11,846 bases of DNA from Bacilli bacterium (GTDB lineage Bacteria > Bacillota_I > Bacilli_A > RF39 > UBA660): contig CAKJXT010000093.1 of assembly GCA_918219625.1 (NCBI GenBank), forward strand, positions 1 to 11,846. The letters run 5' to 3'. Positions within the stretch are counted from its first letter, which is position 1; every line of letters begins with the position of its first letter. Positions 1 through 7,715 of this stretch are shown one piece after another. The notes beneath the pieces are model-generated. The model did not search any database and was not told the origin of the DNA. It saw only the letters and a program-made list of their open reading frames with translations. The position numbers and the translations under genes are program-made.

Positions 1-17
1 AAATTTAATTATAAATA

Positions 18-46
18 TTGATTATAACAAACCATAATGTTATAAT
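18..46 (+). promoter_or_regulatory. Promoter of tRNA-Leu
   Basis: TTGATT at 18-23 and TATAAT at 41-46 are separated by 17 nt, and TG at 38-39 makes an extended -10. The tRNA starts 9 nt after the -10, so transcription would begin at or just before the mature 5' end. Confidence 0.85.
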
Positions 47-54
47 TAATACAT

Positions 55-139
55 GCCGGTATGATGGAATGGTAGTCATGCTTGACTCAAAATCAAGTGG
101 GTTCTGCCCGTGTCGGTTCAAGTCCGACTACCGGTACCA
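55..139 (+). tRNA. tRNA-Leu (anticodon CAA, reads UUG)
   Basis: The 7-bp acceptor stem GCCGGTA/TACCGGT (first pair G-U) encloses a cloverleaf with a five-pair anticodon stem CTTGA/TCAAG around loop CTCAAAA, giving anticodon CAA. A long variable arm (about 97-110) is typical of class II tRNAs such as Leu. The T arm contains GGTTCAAGTCC. Discriminator A and an encoded CCA end at 139. It is intact and has its own promoter and terminator. The mobility module starts only about 500 bp downstream, but no second copy of the tRNA 3' end is present in the window. Confidence 0.96.
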
Positions 140-148
140 ATGGTGAAT

Positions 149-168
149 CTGTTCGAACTGTTCGAACT
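149..168 (+). repeat. Tandem 9-bp repeat containing TTCGAA
   Basis: CTGTTCGAA occurs twice in tandem (149-157, 158-166). Each copy contains the palindrome TTCGAA. It lies between the tRNA and its terminator; the role is unknown. Confidence 0.6.
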
Positions 169-180
169 TTTTATACAAAT

Positions 181-205
181 ATCAATCAGAAATGATTGAT
201 TTTTT
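181..205 (+). terminator. Rho-independent terminator after tRNA-Leu
   Basis: ATCAATCA (181-188) and TGATTGAT (193-200) form an 8-bp stem around a GAAA loop, followed by five Ts. The right arm overlaps a second possible hairpin, TGATTTTTTC (197-206) with GAAAAAATCA (215-224). The two structures exclude each other just upstream of the next gene. Confidence 0.85.
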
Positions 206-238
206 CGTTTTTAAGAAAAAATCATAGAAAGGAGTTCT

Positions 239-511
239 ATGATAAATATAATTAAAGAAGAAATTGAAATTGAGGAGGCTCTATCATCTAGAATTAAAAT
301 AATATGTGATTTTTGTAATACTAAGCCAATTATATTAAACGGAAGTATTAGGCATATTGAACACACTAATCTAACTTATATAGAACCTCATAGAATAATT
401 ATAAATGATAAATTATATCTAGCATTCAATTATTCAAATGAAATATATATCCGAAATCTTGGTAAAAAAATAAAATTATCAGAACTAGAAAATTATATAA
501 AAGAAAACTAA
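239..511 (+). CDS. Hypothetical 90-aa protein
   Basis: I do not recognise this protein. The ATG at 239 follows a good ribosome site (AAAGGAG) at normal spacing, and the ORF ends in TAA. It is a small soluble protein with an acidic N-terminus (IKEEIEIEEA) and a C-x2-C pair (CDFC, around residue 23). A strand-rich middle is followed by a short helical C-terminus (KLSELENYIKEN). There is no signal peptide or membrane segment. It lies between tRNA-Leu and the recombinase gene in the same direction. Whether it belongs to the chromosome or the mobile element is not resolved. A recombination accessory role is possible by position only. Confidence 0.75.
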   Translation: MINIIKEEIEIEEALSSRIKIICDFCNTKPIILNGSIRHIEHTNLTYIEPHRIIINDKLYLAFNYSNEIYIRNLGKKIKLSELENYIKEN

Positions 512-514
512 TAA

Positions 515-543
515 TTGACAAATCAATAAATATTGTTTATTAT
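515..543 (+). promoter_or_regulatory. Promoter upstream of the recombinase
   Basis: A perfect TTGACA -35 (515-520) is followed after 17 nt by TATTAT (538-543). Transcription from about 550 would give the recombinase a leader of roughly 140 nt that contains a short ORF. Confidence 0.65.
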
Positions 544-596
544 ATAAGCAATAAATGACAAGCAGTATCCGTCTTTTATTAGAAAGTAGGTGCTCT

Positions 597-2649
<2,053 letters not shown>

Positions 2650-2677
2650 AAGTGGGAAAAGTTTGTTTAAATGGATT

Positions 2678-2696
2678 CTAAGGTGTTAAACCTTAG
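2678..2696 (+). other. Hairpin next to oriT
   Basis: CTAAGGT (2678-2684) and ACCTTAG (2690-2696) form a perfect 7-bp stem with a 5-nt loop. It abuts the oriT inverted repeats. There is no T-run, so it is not an intrinsic terminator. It may be part of the transfer origin or a processing/attenuation structure between the recombinase and relaxase genes. Confidence 0.55.
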
Positions 2697-2747
2697 CTCC
2701 CATATCTTGTTAGTATGACAAGATATATAGGGAGTTATACATCTTGT
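2697..2747 (+). other. oriT: Probable origin of transfer (oriT), MobV type
   Basis: Three arms share one sequence: ATCTTGT (2704-2710), ACAAGAT (2718-2724) and ATCTTGT (2741-2747). The middle arm can pair with either neighbour, giving two alternative hairpins. The first extends to ATATCTTGT/ACAAGATAT, with CTCCC (2697-2701) pairing GGGAG (2730-2734). The same alternative-hairpin layout is known from the pMV158 oriT. As I recall it, that site is nicked in TAGTGTG/TTA; here TAGGGAG/TTATAC occupies the same place, predicting a nick between 2734 and 2735. It lies 38 bp upstream of the relaxase start, also as in pMV158. The nick position is inference. Confidence 0.75.
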
Positions 2748-2784
2748 CAAATACTATTTTCAAGATGATTTAGGAGGTGAATTT

Positions 2785-4116
2785 ATGTTAGAACTGCCAT
2801 ACTCATTTCATATTGGTAATGATAAAAATAAAACTAAGAAAGCAAAACAAAATAATAACTTTACTAGCTATAATAATAACGCAATTCAAAATAGTATTCA
2901 GTTATCAAAAGTAAACCACCATAATTTAAGACAATATGATAATAACCAAGAATTAATAAAAACATTATATGGTTCTAATGATATAGTAAAAGATGTTAAA
3001 GAACTATATTTAAAAGAATTTGAAAAATCAAGATTAGAATATAATTCTAAACAAGTAAGAGAAGATAGAAAAATAGATAATTATTTTAAAAAAATAAGTA
3101 GTGATACCAAACATGATTTAGCAGTAGAAATTATAATTGAACTTGGAGATATGGAGTATTGGAAAGAGAGTGTTGATAAACATAAAATGATAGATGTTTA
3201 TAATGAACAAGTATTATATCTAAAAGAATTAGTACCAGACTTTAAAGTAGCAAACGCAACCGTACACTTTGATGAGAGTTCTCCACATCTACATATAGTA
3301 GGTGTTGCAGTAAAAGAAAACTGTAAAACAGGTATGAAAAAACAAGTAGGAAAATGTAGTGTATTTACAAAAGATAATCTACCCAAAATACAAGATAAAA
3401 TGAGAGAAAGATGTATTAATTCATTTAATAAAGTTTATGGCTTAAATGCAGTATTAAAAGAAAAACAAAAAGGTAGAAATATTGATTATAGAGTAAATCA
3501 AATGGAAGACTATAATGAGTTAAAAAAGAATTATAATAAACAAAGACAAAAGATAAATAAACTGAATAATCAAGCAAATAAATTAAATAACAAATCAGAA
3601 GAAATAAAAGATATTATCAATAATCTAAAAAATCAACCTTTATCAAATAAGAATCTACTTTTATCCAATAAAAATAAAGAACTGATACTAGATTATATTG
3701 AAGAAGTAAATAAATCAAACAATGAATTTAAAGATATAACAAATTATTCCTTATCAGTAGATAAGATAAAAGAAGACTTTGAAGAAAATTATAAGTATAT
3801 AGATGAAATTAATAAAGAAATAAAGAATCAAAATAATGAAATAATATATTTAAAATCAGAACTAGAAGAAAAAGAAGAAGAAATTTCAACACTAAAAACA
3901 AAAATAGAACAATTGAAAGATAAATTAGAATATTGGAAAGATAAGTTTAATAAAGTTATTGATTATATAAGTGATAAAGTACAGGGATTATTTGGAGATA
4001 AAGATAAGGAAACATATGAAGAAATAACCAATGATTTATATATGAATGATATTATAGATAAAAAAGAATATAACAAAATAAATGGTGAAAAAGAAAAAGA
4101 TGATTTTTGTAGATAG
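2785..4116 (+). CDS. MobV-family relaxase (Mob/Pre mobilization protein)
   Basis: This 443-aa protein would nick oriT and pilot the strand into a recipient using another element's conjugation machinery. The start follows an excellent TAGGAGGTGA. Residues 46-49 are HNLR, matching MobV motif I. Residues 161-170 read HFDESSPHLH, the metal-binding HxDExxPHxH motif. The relaxase domain occupies about 35-225. The rest is Asn/Lys/Glu-rich coiled coil (about 225-405), a usual feature of the family for dimerization or membrane contact. No coupling protein or type IV secretion genes are in the window, so it is mobilizable rather than self-transmissible on this evidence. No terminator follows; the next promoter block begins immediately after the stop. 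Confidence 0.93.
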   Translation: MLELPYSFHIGNDKNKTKKAKQNNNFTSYNNNAIQNSIQLSKVNHHNLRQYDNNQELIKTLYGSNDIVKDVKELYLKEFEKSRLEYNSKQVREDRKIDNYFKKISSDTKHDLAVEIIIELGDMEYWKESVDKHKMIDVYNEQVLYLKELVPDFKVANATVHFDESSPHLHIVGVAVKENCKTGMKKQVGKCSVFTKDNLPKIQDKMRERCINSFNKVYGLNAVLKEKQKGRNIDYRVNQMEDYNELKKNYNKQRQKINKLNNQANKLNNKSEEIKDIINNLKNQPLSNKNLLLSNKNKELILDYIEEVNKSNNEFKDITNYSLSVDKIKEDFEENYKYIDEINKEIKNQNNEIIYLKSELEEKEEEISTLKTKIEQLKDKLEYWKDKFNKVIDYISDKVQGLFGDKDKETYEEITNDLYMNDIIDKKEYNKINGEKEKDDFCR

Positions 4117-4210
4117 TTGTAAAATAAATATGTAAATATCATCTGTATTTATTGGAAATCTATATTAAAATAAGGGTTTATGTGTTATACTATGGGTAAG
4201 GAGGAATAGT
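4117..4210 (+). promoter_or_regulatory. Repeated promoter block, copy 1
   Basis: An extended -10 TGTTATACT (TATACT at 4186-4191) lies 7 nt upstream of AAGGAGG (4198-4204), giving a very short leader. The whole block from TTGTAAAA (4117) to the ribosome site matches 6086-6172 without gaps, about 75 of 87 positions by hand count. The similarity begins exactly after the relaxase stop codon and marks the start of cargo module 1. Confidence 0.75.
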
Positions 4211-4510
4211 ATGGAAAAAACTGGAAAAGAAATATCAGAAGCATATTTTGATAATTTATTTGATGGGACCACGGAAAAAGTTAGTGATGGTTTTGAAACT
4301 ACTAATATTAAACAATTAATTGTAACGATGCAAGCTTATAAGGATGAAATTGATGATATTTTGAAAAAAAGAAAAGAACCAACTGAGTTAGATAGTGTTG
4401 ATTGGGGTAATATTGCATATTTTTGTGAAGCTATATATTCAATCGCTTTATCAATGAAGGTACATAAAGAACAACTGGAACAAAAAAATGAACATAAAGT
4501 AACTAGATAA
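4211..4510 (+). CDS. Hypothetical 99-aa protein, first gene of immunity-type operon
   Basis: I do not recognise the family. The ATG at 4211 follows AAGGAGG. The protein is small, acidic, probably all-helical and soluble, with no signal or membrane segment. A helix around residues 33-55 (IKQLIVTMQAYKDEIDDILKK) is followed by DWGNIAYFCEAIYSIALSMKVHKEQLEQ. It opens an operon that includes a Tdi1/GAD-like immunity-type protein and two further small acidic proteins. A role as another immunity protein or small antitoxin-like partner is inferred from context only. Confidence 0.75.
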   Translation: MEKTGKEISEAYFDNLFDGTTEKVSDGFETTNIKQLIVTMQAYKDEIDDILKKRKEPTELDSVDWGNIAYFCEAIYSIALSMKVHKEQLEQKNEHKVTR

Positions 4511-4538
4511 AATAAAAAAATAATTGGGAGAAGTTATT

Positions 4539-4763
4539 ATGAATGATAGTAACCAAATAAATTTTAAAGGTGTTCTTTGTAAGCTAGGAACTTTTAGAGT
4601 GAATGGTGAAGATAAACCGACATTGTATTATATTTCATCACCTGATGATGAAACTATGTATAAAGCTGGTTTTGAAGAACTTCATTATGGTTTATGGGGA
4701 CATATTTTAACAGAAGAGGAATACAAAAAAGTATTGGAATTGAAGGAGAATAATTATGAATAA
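4539..4763 (+). CDS. Hypothetical 74-aa protein
   Basis: The start at 4539 is preferred over an upstream TTG because GGGAG (4526-4530) is 8 nt before it. The protein is small, acidic and strand-rich, with FKGVLCKLGTFRVNG and LYYISSPDDETMYKAGFEEL followed by LTEEEYKKVLELKENN. I do not recognise it. Its last 8 nt overlap the start of the next gene, whose ribosome site (AAGGAG, 4743-4748) lies inside this gene. The two are probably translationally coupled, which fits a paired or jointly acting product. Confidence 0.75.
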   Translation: MNDSNQINFKGVLCKLGTFRVNGEDKPTLYYISSPDDETMYKAGFEELHYGLWGHILTEEEYKKVLELKENNYE

Positions 4764-5301
4764 TGAATTAATAAAAGATTATATTAAATATAGTGATGTA
4801 GATGAAAAAACAATAAATCAATATGAGAAACAATTGCCACACGAAATTATTGATTTATGGAAAAATTATGGATATGGAACTTTCTATAATGGGTATTTAA
4901 AAACAATTAACCCAAATGAATATAAAGAATTAATTGAAAGTTCTTATTGGCAAGGTAATGTTTCTATACCTATTTTTGCAACAGCATTTGGAGATATTAT
5001 TACTTGGGAGAAGAATCAATTTTTAGGCATAATTAAATACAGATATGGTGAAAATGATGTAATATCTGATGGATTTGATTTCTTTTTTGAAGATCTATTT
5101 TCAGGAGAATTTGATGAAGAACATTTTACAATCAGTAAGTATGAGGAAGCAATAAATAAGTATGGAAAATTGGAATATAACGAATGTTTTGGATATACTC
5201 CTATTCTTGCTATGGGTGGAACAGAAAGTGTTGAACATTTAAAGAAAGTTAAAATAAGAGAACATATTGCTTTAATAAGTAGTTTTATTAGTGAAATATA
5301 A
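4756..5301 (+). CDS. GAD-like/DUF1851 (Tdi1-type) immunity protein
   Basis: This 181-aa soluble protein fits the pattern I know for GAD-like plus DUF1851 proteins. The N-terminal half has LPHEIIDLWKNYGYGTFYNG and YLKTINPNEYKELIE. The centre has IPIFATAFGDIITWEKNQFLG, then DGFDFFFEDLFSGEFDEEHF. The C-terminus has YNECFGYTPILAMGG and HLKKVKIREHIALI. The family includes Tdi1, the immunity partner of a type VI DNase effector, and many orphan copies in Firmicutes. No cognate toxin is nearby, so this looks like an acquired orphan immunity gene. The fold family is fairly secure from motif memory; the exact toxin target is unknown. Confidence 0.8.
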   Translation: MNNELIKDYIKYSDVDEKTINQYEKQLPHEIIDLWKNYGYGTFYNGYLKTINPNEYKELIESSYWQGNVSIPIFATAFGDIITWEKNQFLGIIKYRYGENDVISDGFDFFFEDLFSGEFDEEHFTISKYEEAINKYGKLEYNECFGYTPILAMGGTESVEHLKKVKIREHIALISSFISEI

Positions 5302-5329
5302 AAAATGAAAGGAACGGAAAAAGTAAATT

Positions 5330-5641
5330 ATGAAAATATATGATAAAGCCGTATGGCAAATAGATGGTGATATTCCTTCTGAATTAGTACAAAATCATTT
5401 CAAAATGACATTCATGTGGTTAGCTAAAAATAACTTATTAAGTGAGATAGGAAAAGAAGAACTTGATGAAGGAATAGACTGTGAAGCATCATTAAATGAA
5501 GAACAATTGACAAATGAAGGCATTGATTTCTTAGATAAATATTATGATAAATTTTTAATGGCAATTGCAAAAGAAAAATATGGAAAAGAAATTTCTATAG
5601 AAGAATTAGATAAACTTTATAAAGAATATAAAAATAATTAA
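5330..5641 (+). CDS. Small immunity-type protein (103 aa)
   Basis: The protein starts MKIYDKAVWQIDGDIPSELV and continues HFKMTFMWLAKNNLLSEIGKEEL, GIDCEASLNEEQLTNEGIDFL and DKYYDKFLMAI. This pattern resembles a widespread family of short proteins found beside polymorphic-toxin immunity genes (I think DUF7832-like, from memory). It is acidic and soluble. The ribosome site is weak (GAAAGGA, about 17 nt upstream), so translation may depend on the upstream gene. Its TAA overlaps the ATG of the following frameshifted ORF (TAATG), another coupling signal. An orphan immunity role is inferred. Confidence 0.7.
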   Translation: MKIYDKAVWQIDGDIPSELVQNHFKMTFMWLAKNNLLSEIGKEELDEGIDCEASLNEEQLTNEGIDFLDKYYDKFLMAIAKEKYGKEISIEELDKLYKEYKNN

Positions 5642-5749
5642 TGGAAGGTAAAGGAAGATGTATAAACCTTACATCTAATAAAAGATGGGGGACCTGATTT
5701 TGATGAAGCTGTCGCAAGATTAAATGAAACGCAAAGAAGAACAAAATAA
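5641..5749 (+). pseudogene. Frameshifted short gene closing the immunity operon
   Basis: An ATG overlapping the previous stop (TAATG) opens MEGKGRCINLTSNKRWG and then meets a stop at 5695-5697. Removing one G from the G5 run (5687-5691) joins it to PDFDEAVARLNETQRRTK, ending in TAA at 5747-5749. The result is a coherent 35-aa basic peptide just before the operon terminator. It may be a true small protein broken by a homopolymer change, a sequencing error, or the remnant of a longer gene. I do not recognise the product. Confidence 0.45.
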
Positions 5750-5753
5750 ATAT

Positions 5754-5778
5754 AACTGACTAATGATAGTCAGTTTTT
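5754..5778 (+). terminator. Terminator of the immunity operon
   Basis: AACTGACTA (5754-5762) pairs with TAGTCAGTT (5767-5775) in a perfect 9-bp stem with loop ATGA, followed by Ts. It ends the unit that starts at the 4186-4191 promoter. Confidence 0.9.
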
Positions 5779-5787
5779 ATGTATAAA

Positions 5788-5842
5788 TTGTCGAATTTTG
5801 TCGAACGATTAAATTGACAATATGCGACATAATTGTTATAAT
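5788..5842 (+). promoter_or_regulatory. Consensus promoter with operator-like repeats
   Basis: TTGACA (5814-5819), a 17-nt spacer and TATAAT (5837-5842) form a perfect consensus promoter. Upstream, TTGTCGAA occurs twice (5788-5795, 5798-5805), spaced exactly 10 bp. A near-inverted TGCGACA (5823-5829) lies in the spacer. This looks like binding sites for a repressor or activator. No convincing gene follows within the next 130 bp. Confidence 0.75.
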
Positions 5843-5848
5843 GAGTGT

Positions 5849-5958
5849 GTTGTTAGCTACTGAAGTATTGTAGTATGCAGTAAAGAAGTTAGTTGTATGA
5901 AGTATGAAAAAAATAATTCGAGCAAATTATATAAAAATGTTCCATTATAAATAAATTG
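5849..5958 (+). other. Transcribed region without a clear gene; imperfect 36-nt tandem repeat
   Basis: Downstream of the consensus promoter, GTTAGCTACTGAAGTATTG (5852-5870) is followed 36 nt later by GTTAGTTGTATGAAGTATGA (5888-5907), an imperfect tandem repeat. A 17-codon ORF (5897-5950, MKYEKNNSSKLYKNVPL) has only a weak ribosome site. The most likely reading is an untranslated RNA or a leader remnant. With the adjoining small-RNA unit, it makes up the gene-free stretch between modules 1 and 2. Confidence 0.35.
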
Positions 5959-5967
5959 TGTTATACT
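5959..5967 (+). promoter_or_regulatory. Extended -10 of small-RNA unit A
   Basis: TGTTATACT (TATACT at 5962-5967) lies 7 nt before the conserved AGTGATT that begins the RNA body. The same nine bases at the same distance occur in copy B (7602-7610). No good -35 is seen, as expected for an extended -10. Confidence 0.6.
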
Positions 5968-5973
5968 TATATC

Positions 5974-6077
5974 AGTGATTGATATTTATATTTACTATTT
6001 ATGATTGGTTGTAAACTACTACACTAATCGTACCAATAATGAATAATTCGAACTCTTTAATTAGAGTTCGTTTTTTT
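5974..6077 (+). ncRNA. Small RNA unit, copy A (about 104 nt)
   Basis: The predicted transcript starts at AGTGATTGATATT (5974) and ends at the terminator 6049-6077. From the promoter through 6038 it matches copy B at 7602-7681 without gaps, 74 of 80 positions by hand count, with the last 38 (6001-6038) identical. The identical part folds: TGATTGG (6002-6008) with CTAATCG (6024-6030), then after a bulged T, TGTA (6010-6013) with TACA (6020-6023), with loop AACTAC. The copies lose all similarity after CCAATA, but each then has its own terminator. That pattern suits a functional RNA rather than a passive repeat. No plausible protein is encoded: the only shared ORF is eight codons without a ribosome site. 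The family is not recognised. Confidence 0.6.
6049..6077 (+). terminator. Terminator of small-RNA unit A
   Basis: CGAACTCT (6049-6056) pairs with AGAGTTCG (6063-6070), an 8-bp stem, followed by seven Ts. Confidence 0.9.
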
Positions 6078-6085
6078 ATAGGTAA

Positions 6086-6180
6086 TTGTAAAATAAACAT
6101 GTAAATATTATTTATATTCACTTAAAATCTATATTAAAATAAGGGGTTATGTGCTATAATATGGATAAGGAGAAACGATT
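6086..6180 (+). promoter_or_regulatory. Repeated promoter block, copy 2
   Basis: This block is the gapless homologue of 4117-4203, with TTGTAAAA at its left edge and extended -10 TGCTATAAT (TATAAT at 6155-6160). AAGGAG (6167-6172) lies 8 nt before the start of the 466-aa gene. It begins 9 bp after the terminator of small-RNA unit A. Confidence 0.8.
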
Positions 6181-7581
6181 ATGGGATTATTTGATATATT
6201 TAAAAATAGTAAAAATAATAAAAAAAACGTATATGTTCCAGTTAAAATAGATGACCGGGTTCCAGTAGATAATGGCACTAGCAATGTATATATTAGCATT
6301 GAAATTGTGATAGAAAAAAAGAACGTTTATAATAATGTACATAGTTGTCATGTAAAATCAGAATACGATTATTCTATGTTAACTATGCCATTTTATCCTA
6401 ATCATCCTGAATTAAACCCACCTACTACTGGATTTTCAATTGAAGGTACATTTTTAGCAGGATTCGACTTAAAAAGAGCTTTGGAAGATATGAACTATAG
6501 GACTGGGTTAATCCAGAAATTATTCAATCCAGAATATTTAATGAGAATTAAAGAAATGGGATTAATTGATCATCCAGAATGGGCTGGTGAACAACAATGT
6601 GGAAATTACGTAGGAACATTAGAAGAAGAATTATCTAAAAAATATGATTGTATGATTTATAAAAAAACATTTGATAAAGAATGTGGTGAAAAAGCACATA
6701 ATTCTGAATATATGAAACAACAACGAAGTAAAAATAGAATTCCAGAATTTCAATTAGTAGCAGATAAACTACGTGGTAATGAGCGAGATGAAGCTTATTT
6801 AGACGCGGTATATAAAAAAAACTGTGGTGAAATAGCTGTTTTAGTAAGTAAAACCAAAGATGAGATAGAAAAAAAGCCAGATATAATACGAAGACTTTTA
6901 TTTAATACGCAGAGTATGGCGAATGCTTCTGAAAATGTAATATGGGCAACTATTAGAGAAAAAGAACTAGTAATTTATATTATTTTTCGAGAATTGGCAA
7001 AACTATATGATAAATTAGATAGTACAGAAGAGTCTAAAAAAACTAACTTTGATTATTTAAATAATCTTTTAAGAATATATATGAGCGAATATGAAAAATA
7101 TAAAGAAGAACTGTTAAAAATGTGTAGTAAAGAATATAAAGAACAAGAAAAACAAAGAAAAGAACAAGAAAGATTGCAAGGCAAAGAATTTTTGGATAGC
7201 TTTTTAAAAACAGCCCAACAAAAGATGAATGCTGCTTTTGGAACAACAGATTATTATATGTACACAATTCGTAAGAGCGGTGGTGGAATTTTATATCCTC
7301 ATAGTTCTCCATCATTTAGTACTCAAGGGTTATATGATAATGCCGGAAATCTAATTACCCCTCCTTATGATATAATTAAAGTTATAGCAGTGTTACCTGT
7401 AGAAGCAAGACCGTTTTATATATATGAAATGTTAAATGCGCTTAAAAATTATATTGAAAAAAATCATGATAATAAAGGAAATGATTATTTGGCTGTGGCA
7501 AAAACATATATGGGTCTTCTTGAAGACTATATATCTAAAAAAGAAAATACAGAAAATAGAAGTGGACCACAAATAAAATAA
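6181..7581 (+). CDS. Hypothetical 466-aa cargo protein
   Basis: I do not recognise this protein. The start is fixed by AAGGAG 8 nt upstream. It begins MGLFDIFKNSKNNKK. A strand-rich part follows (VYISIEIVIEKKNVY, about residues 36-50), then FSIEGTFLAGFDLKRALEDM. The middle is helical and charged (DIIRRLLFNTQSMANASEN). A strongly charged helix around residues 300-345 contains KEYKEQEKQRKEQERLQ. A Gly/Ser-rich stretch has RKSGGGILYPHSSPSFSTQG, and a final helical part contains VEARPFYIYEMLNALKNYI. No signal peptide or membrane helix is seen, so it is probably cytoplasmic. It is the only gene of its module and is flanked by the two small-RNA units, which could exchange or delete it by recombination. 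By company it may be a defence or immunity protein, but nothing in it proves that. Confidence 0.85.
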   Translation: MGLFDIFKNSKNNKKNVYVPVKIDDRVPVDNGTSNVYISIEIVIEKKNVYNNVHSCHVKSEYDYSMLTMPFYPNHPELNPPTTGFSIEGTFLAGFDLKRALEDMNYRTGLIQKLFNPEYLMRIKEMGLIDHPEWAGEQQCGNYVGTLEEELSKKYDCMIYKKTFDKECGEKAHNSEYMKQQRSKNRIPEFQLVADKLRGNERDEAYLDAVYKKNCGEIAVLVSKTKDEIEKKPDIIRRLLFNTQSMANASENVIWATIREKELVIYIIFRELAKLYDKLDSTEESKKTNFDYLNNLLRIYMSEYEKYKEELLKMCSKEYKEQEKQRKEQERLQGKEFLDSFLKTAQQKMNAAFGTTDYYMYTIRKSGGGILYPHSSPSFSTQGLYDNAGNLITPPYDIIKVIAVLPVEARPFYIYEMLNALKNYIEKNHDNKGNDYLAVAKTYMGLLEDYISKKENTENRSGPQIK

Positions 7582-7601
7582 TAGACCTAATTATTAAAAT
7601 A

Positions 7602-7610
7602 TGTTATACT
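7602..7610 (+). promoter_or_regulatory. Extended -10 of small-RNA unit B
   Basis: TGTTATACT (TATACT at 7605-7610) is identical to copy A and again 7 nt before AGTGATT. Confidence 0.6.
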
Positions 7611-7616
7611 ATTATT

Positions 7617-7714
7617 AGTGATTGATATTAATATTTCCTATTGATGATTGGTTGTAAACTACTACACTAATCGTACCAATAGAATAACAACTAACTAGAA
7701 ATAGTTAGTTTTTT
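7617..7714 (+). ncRNA. Small RNA unit, copy B (about 98 nt)
   Basis: This is the second copy of the unit at 5974-6077, starting at AGTGATTGATATT (7617). The 38 nt at 7644-7681 are identical to copy A and contain the same bulged hairpin with loop AACTAC. It lies just after the 466-aa gene and before the next module's promoter, the same relative place that copy A has before module 2. Its terminator uses an unrelated stem sequence of about the same length. It could act as a regulatory RNA for the neighbouring cargo, or the body could serve as a recombination site between modules. Confidence 0.6.
7689..7714 (+). terminator. Terminator of small-RNA unit B
   Basis: AACTAACTA (7689-7697) pairs with TAGTTAGTT (7702-7710) around a GAAA loop, followed by Ts. 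Confidence 0.88.
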
Positions 7715-7715
7715 G

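Noticed and set aside
55..139. tRNA-Leu as the element's attachment site
   Set aside because: The tRNA is complete, but no repeat of its 3' end occurs in the window, and a serine recombinase needs only a very short core. Nothing ties the insertion to the tRNA.
149..168. SOS (LexA) box
   Set aside because: The TTCGAAC units have the wrong half-site spacing for the Firmicute LexA box, and the site lies between a tRNA and its terminator.
5852..5930. Type III antitoxin repeats
   Set aside because: Only two imperfect copies, no terminator directly behind them and no ToxN-like gene (about 150-170 aa) follows.
6001..6027. Conserved 8-codon ORF (MIGCKLLH) in both small-RNA units
   Set aside because: It has no ribosome site, and its conservation is explained by the identical 38-nt RNA hairpin region.
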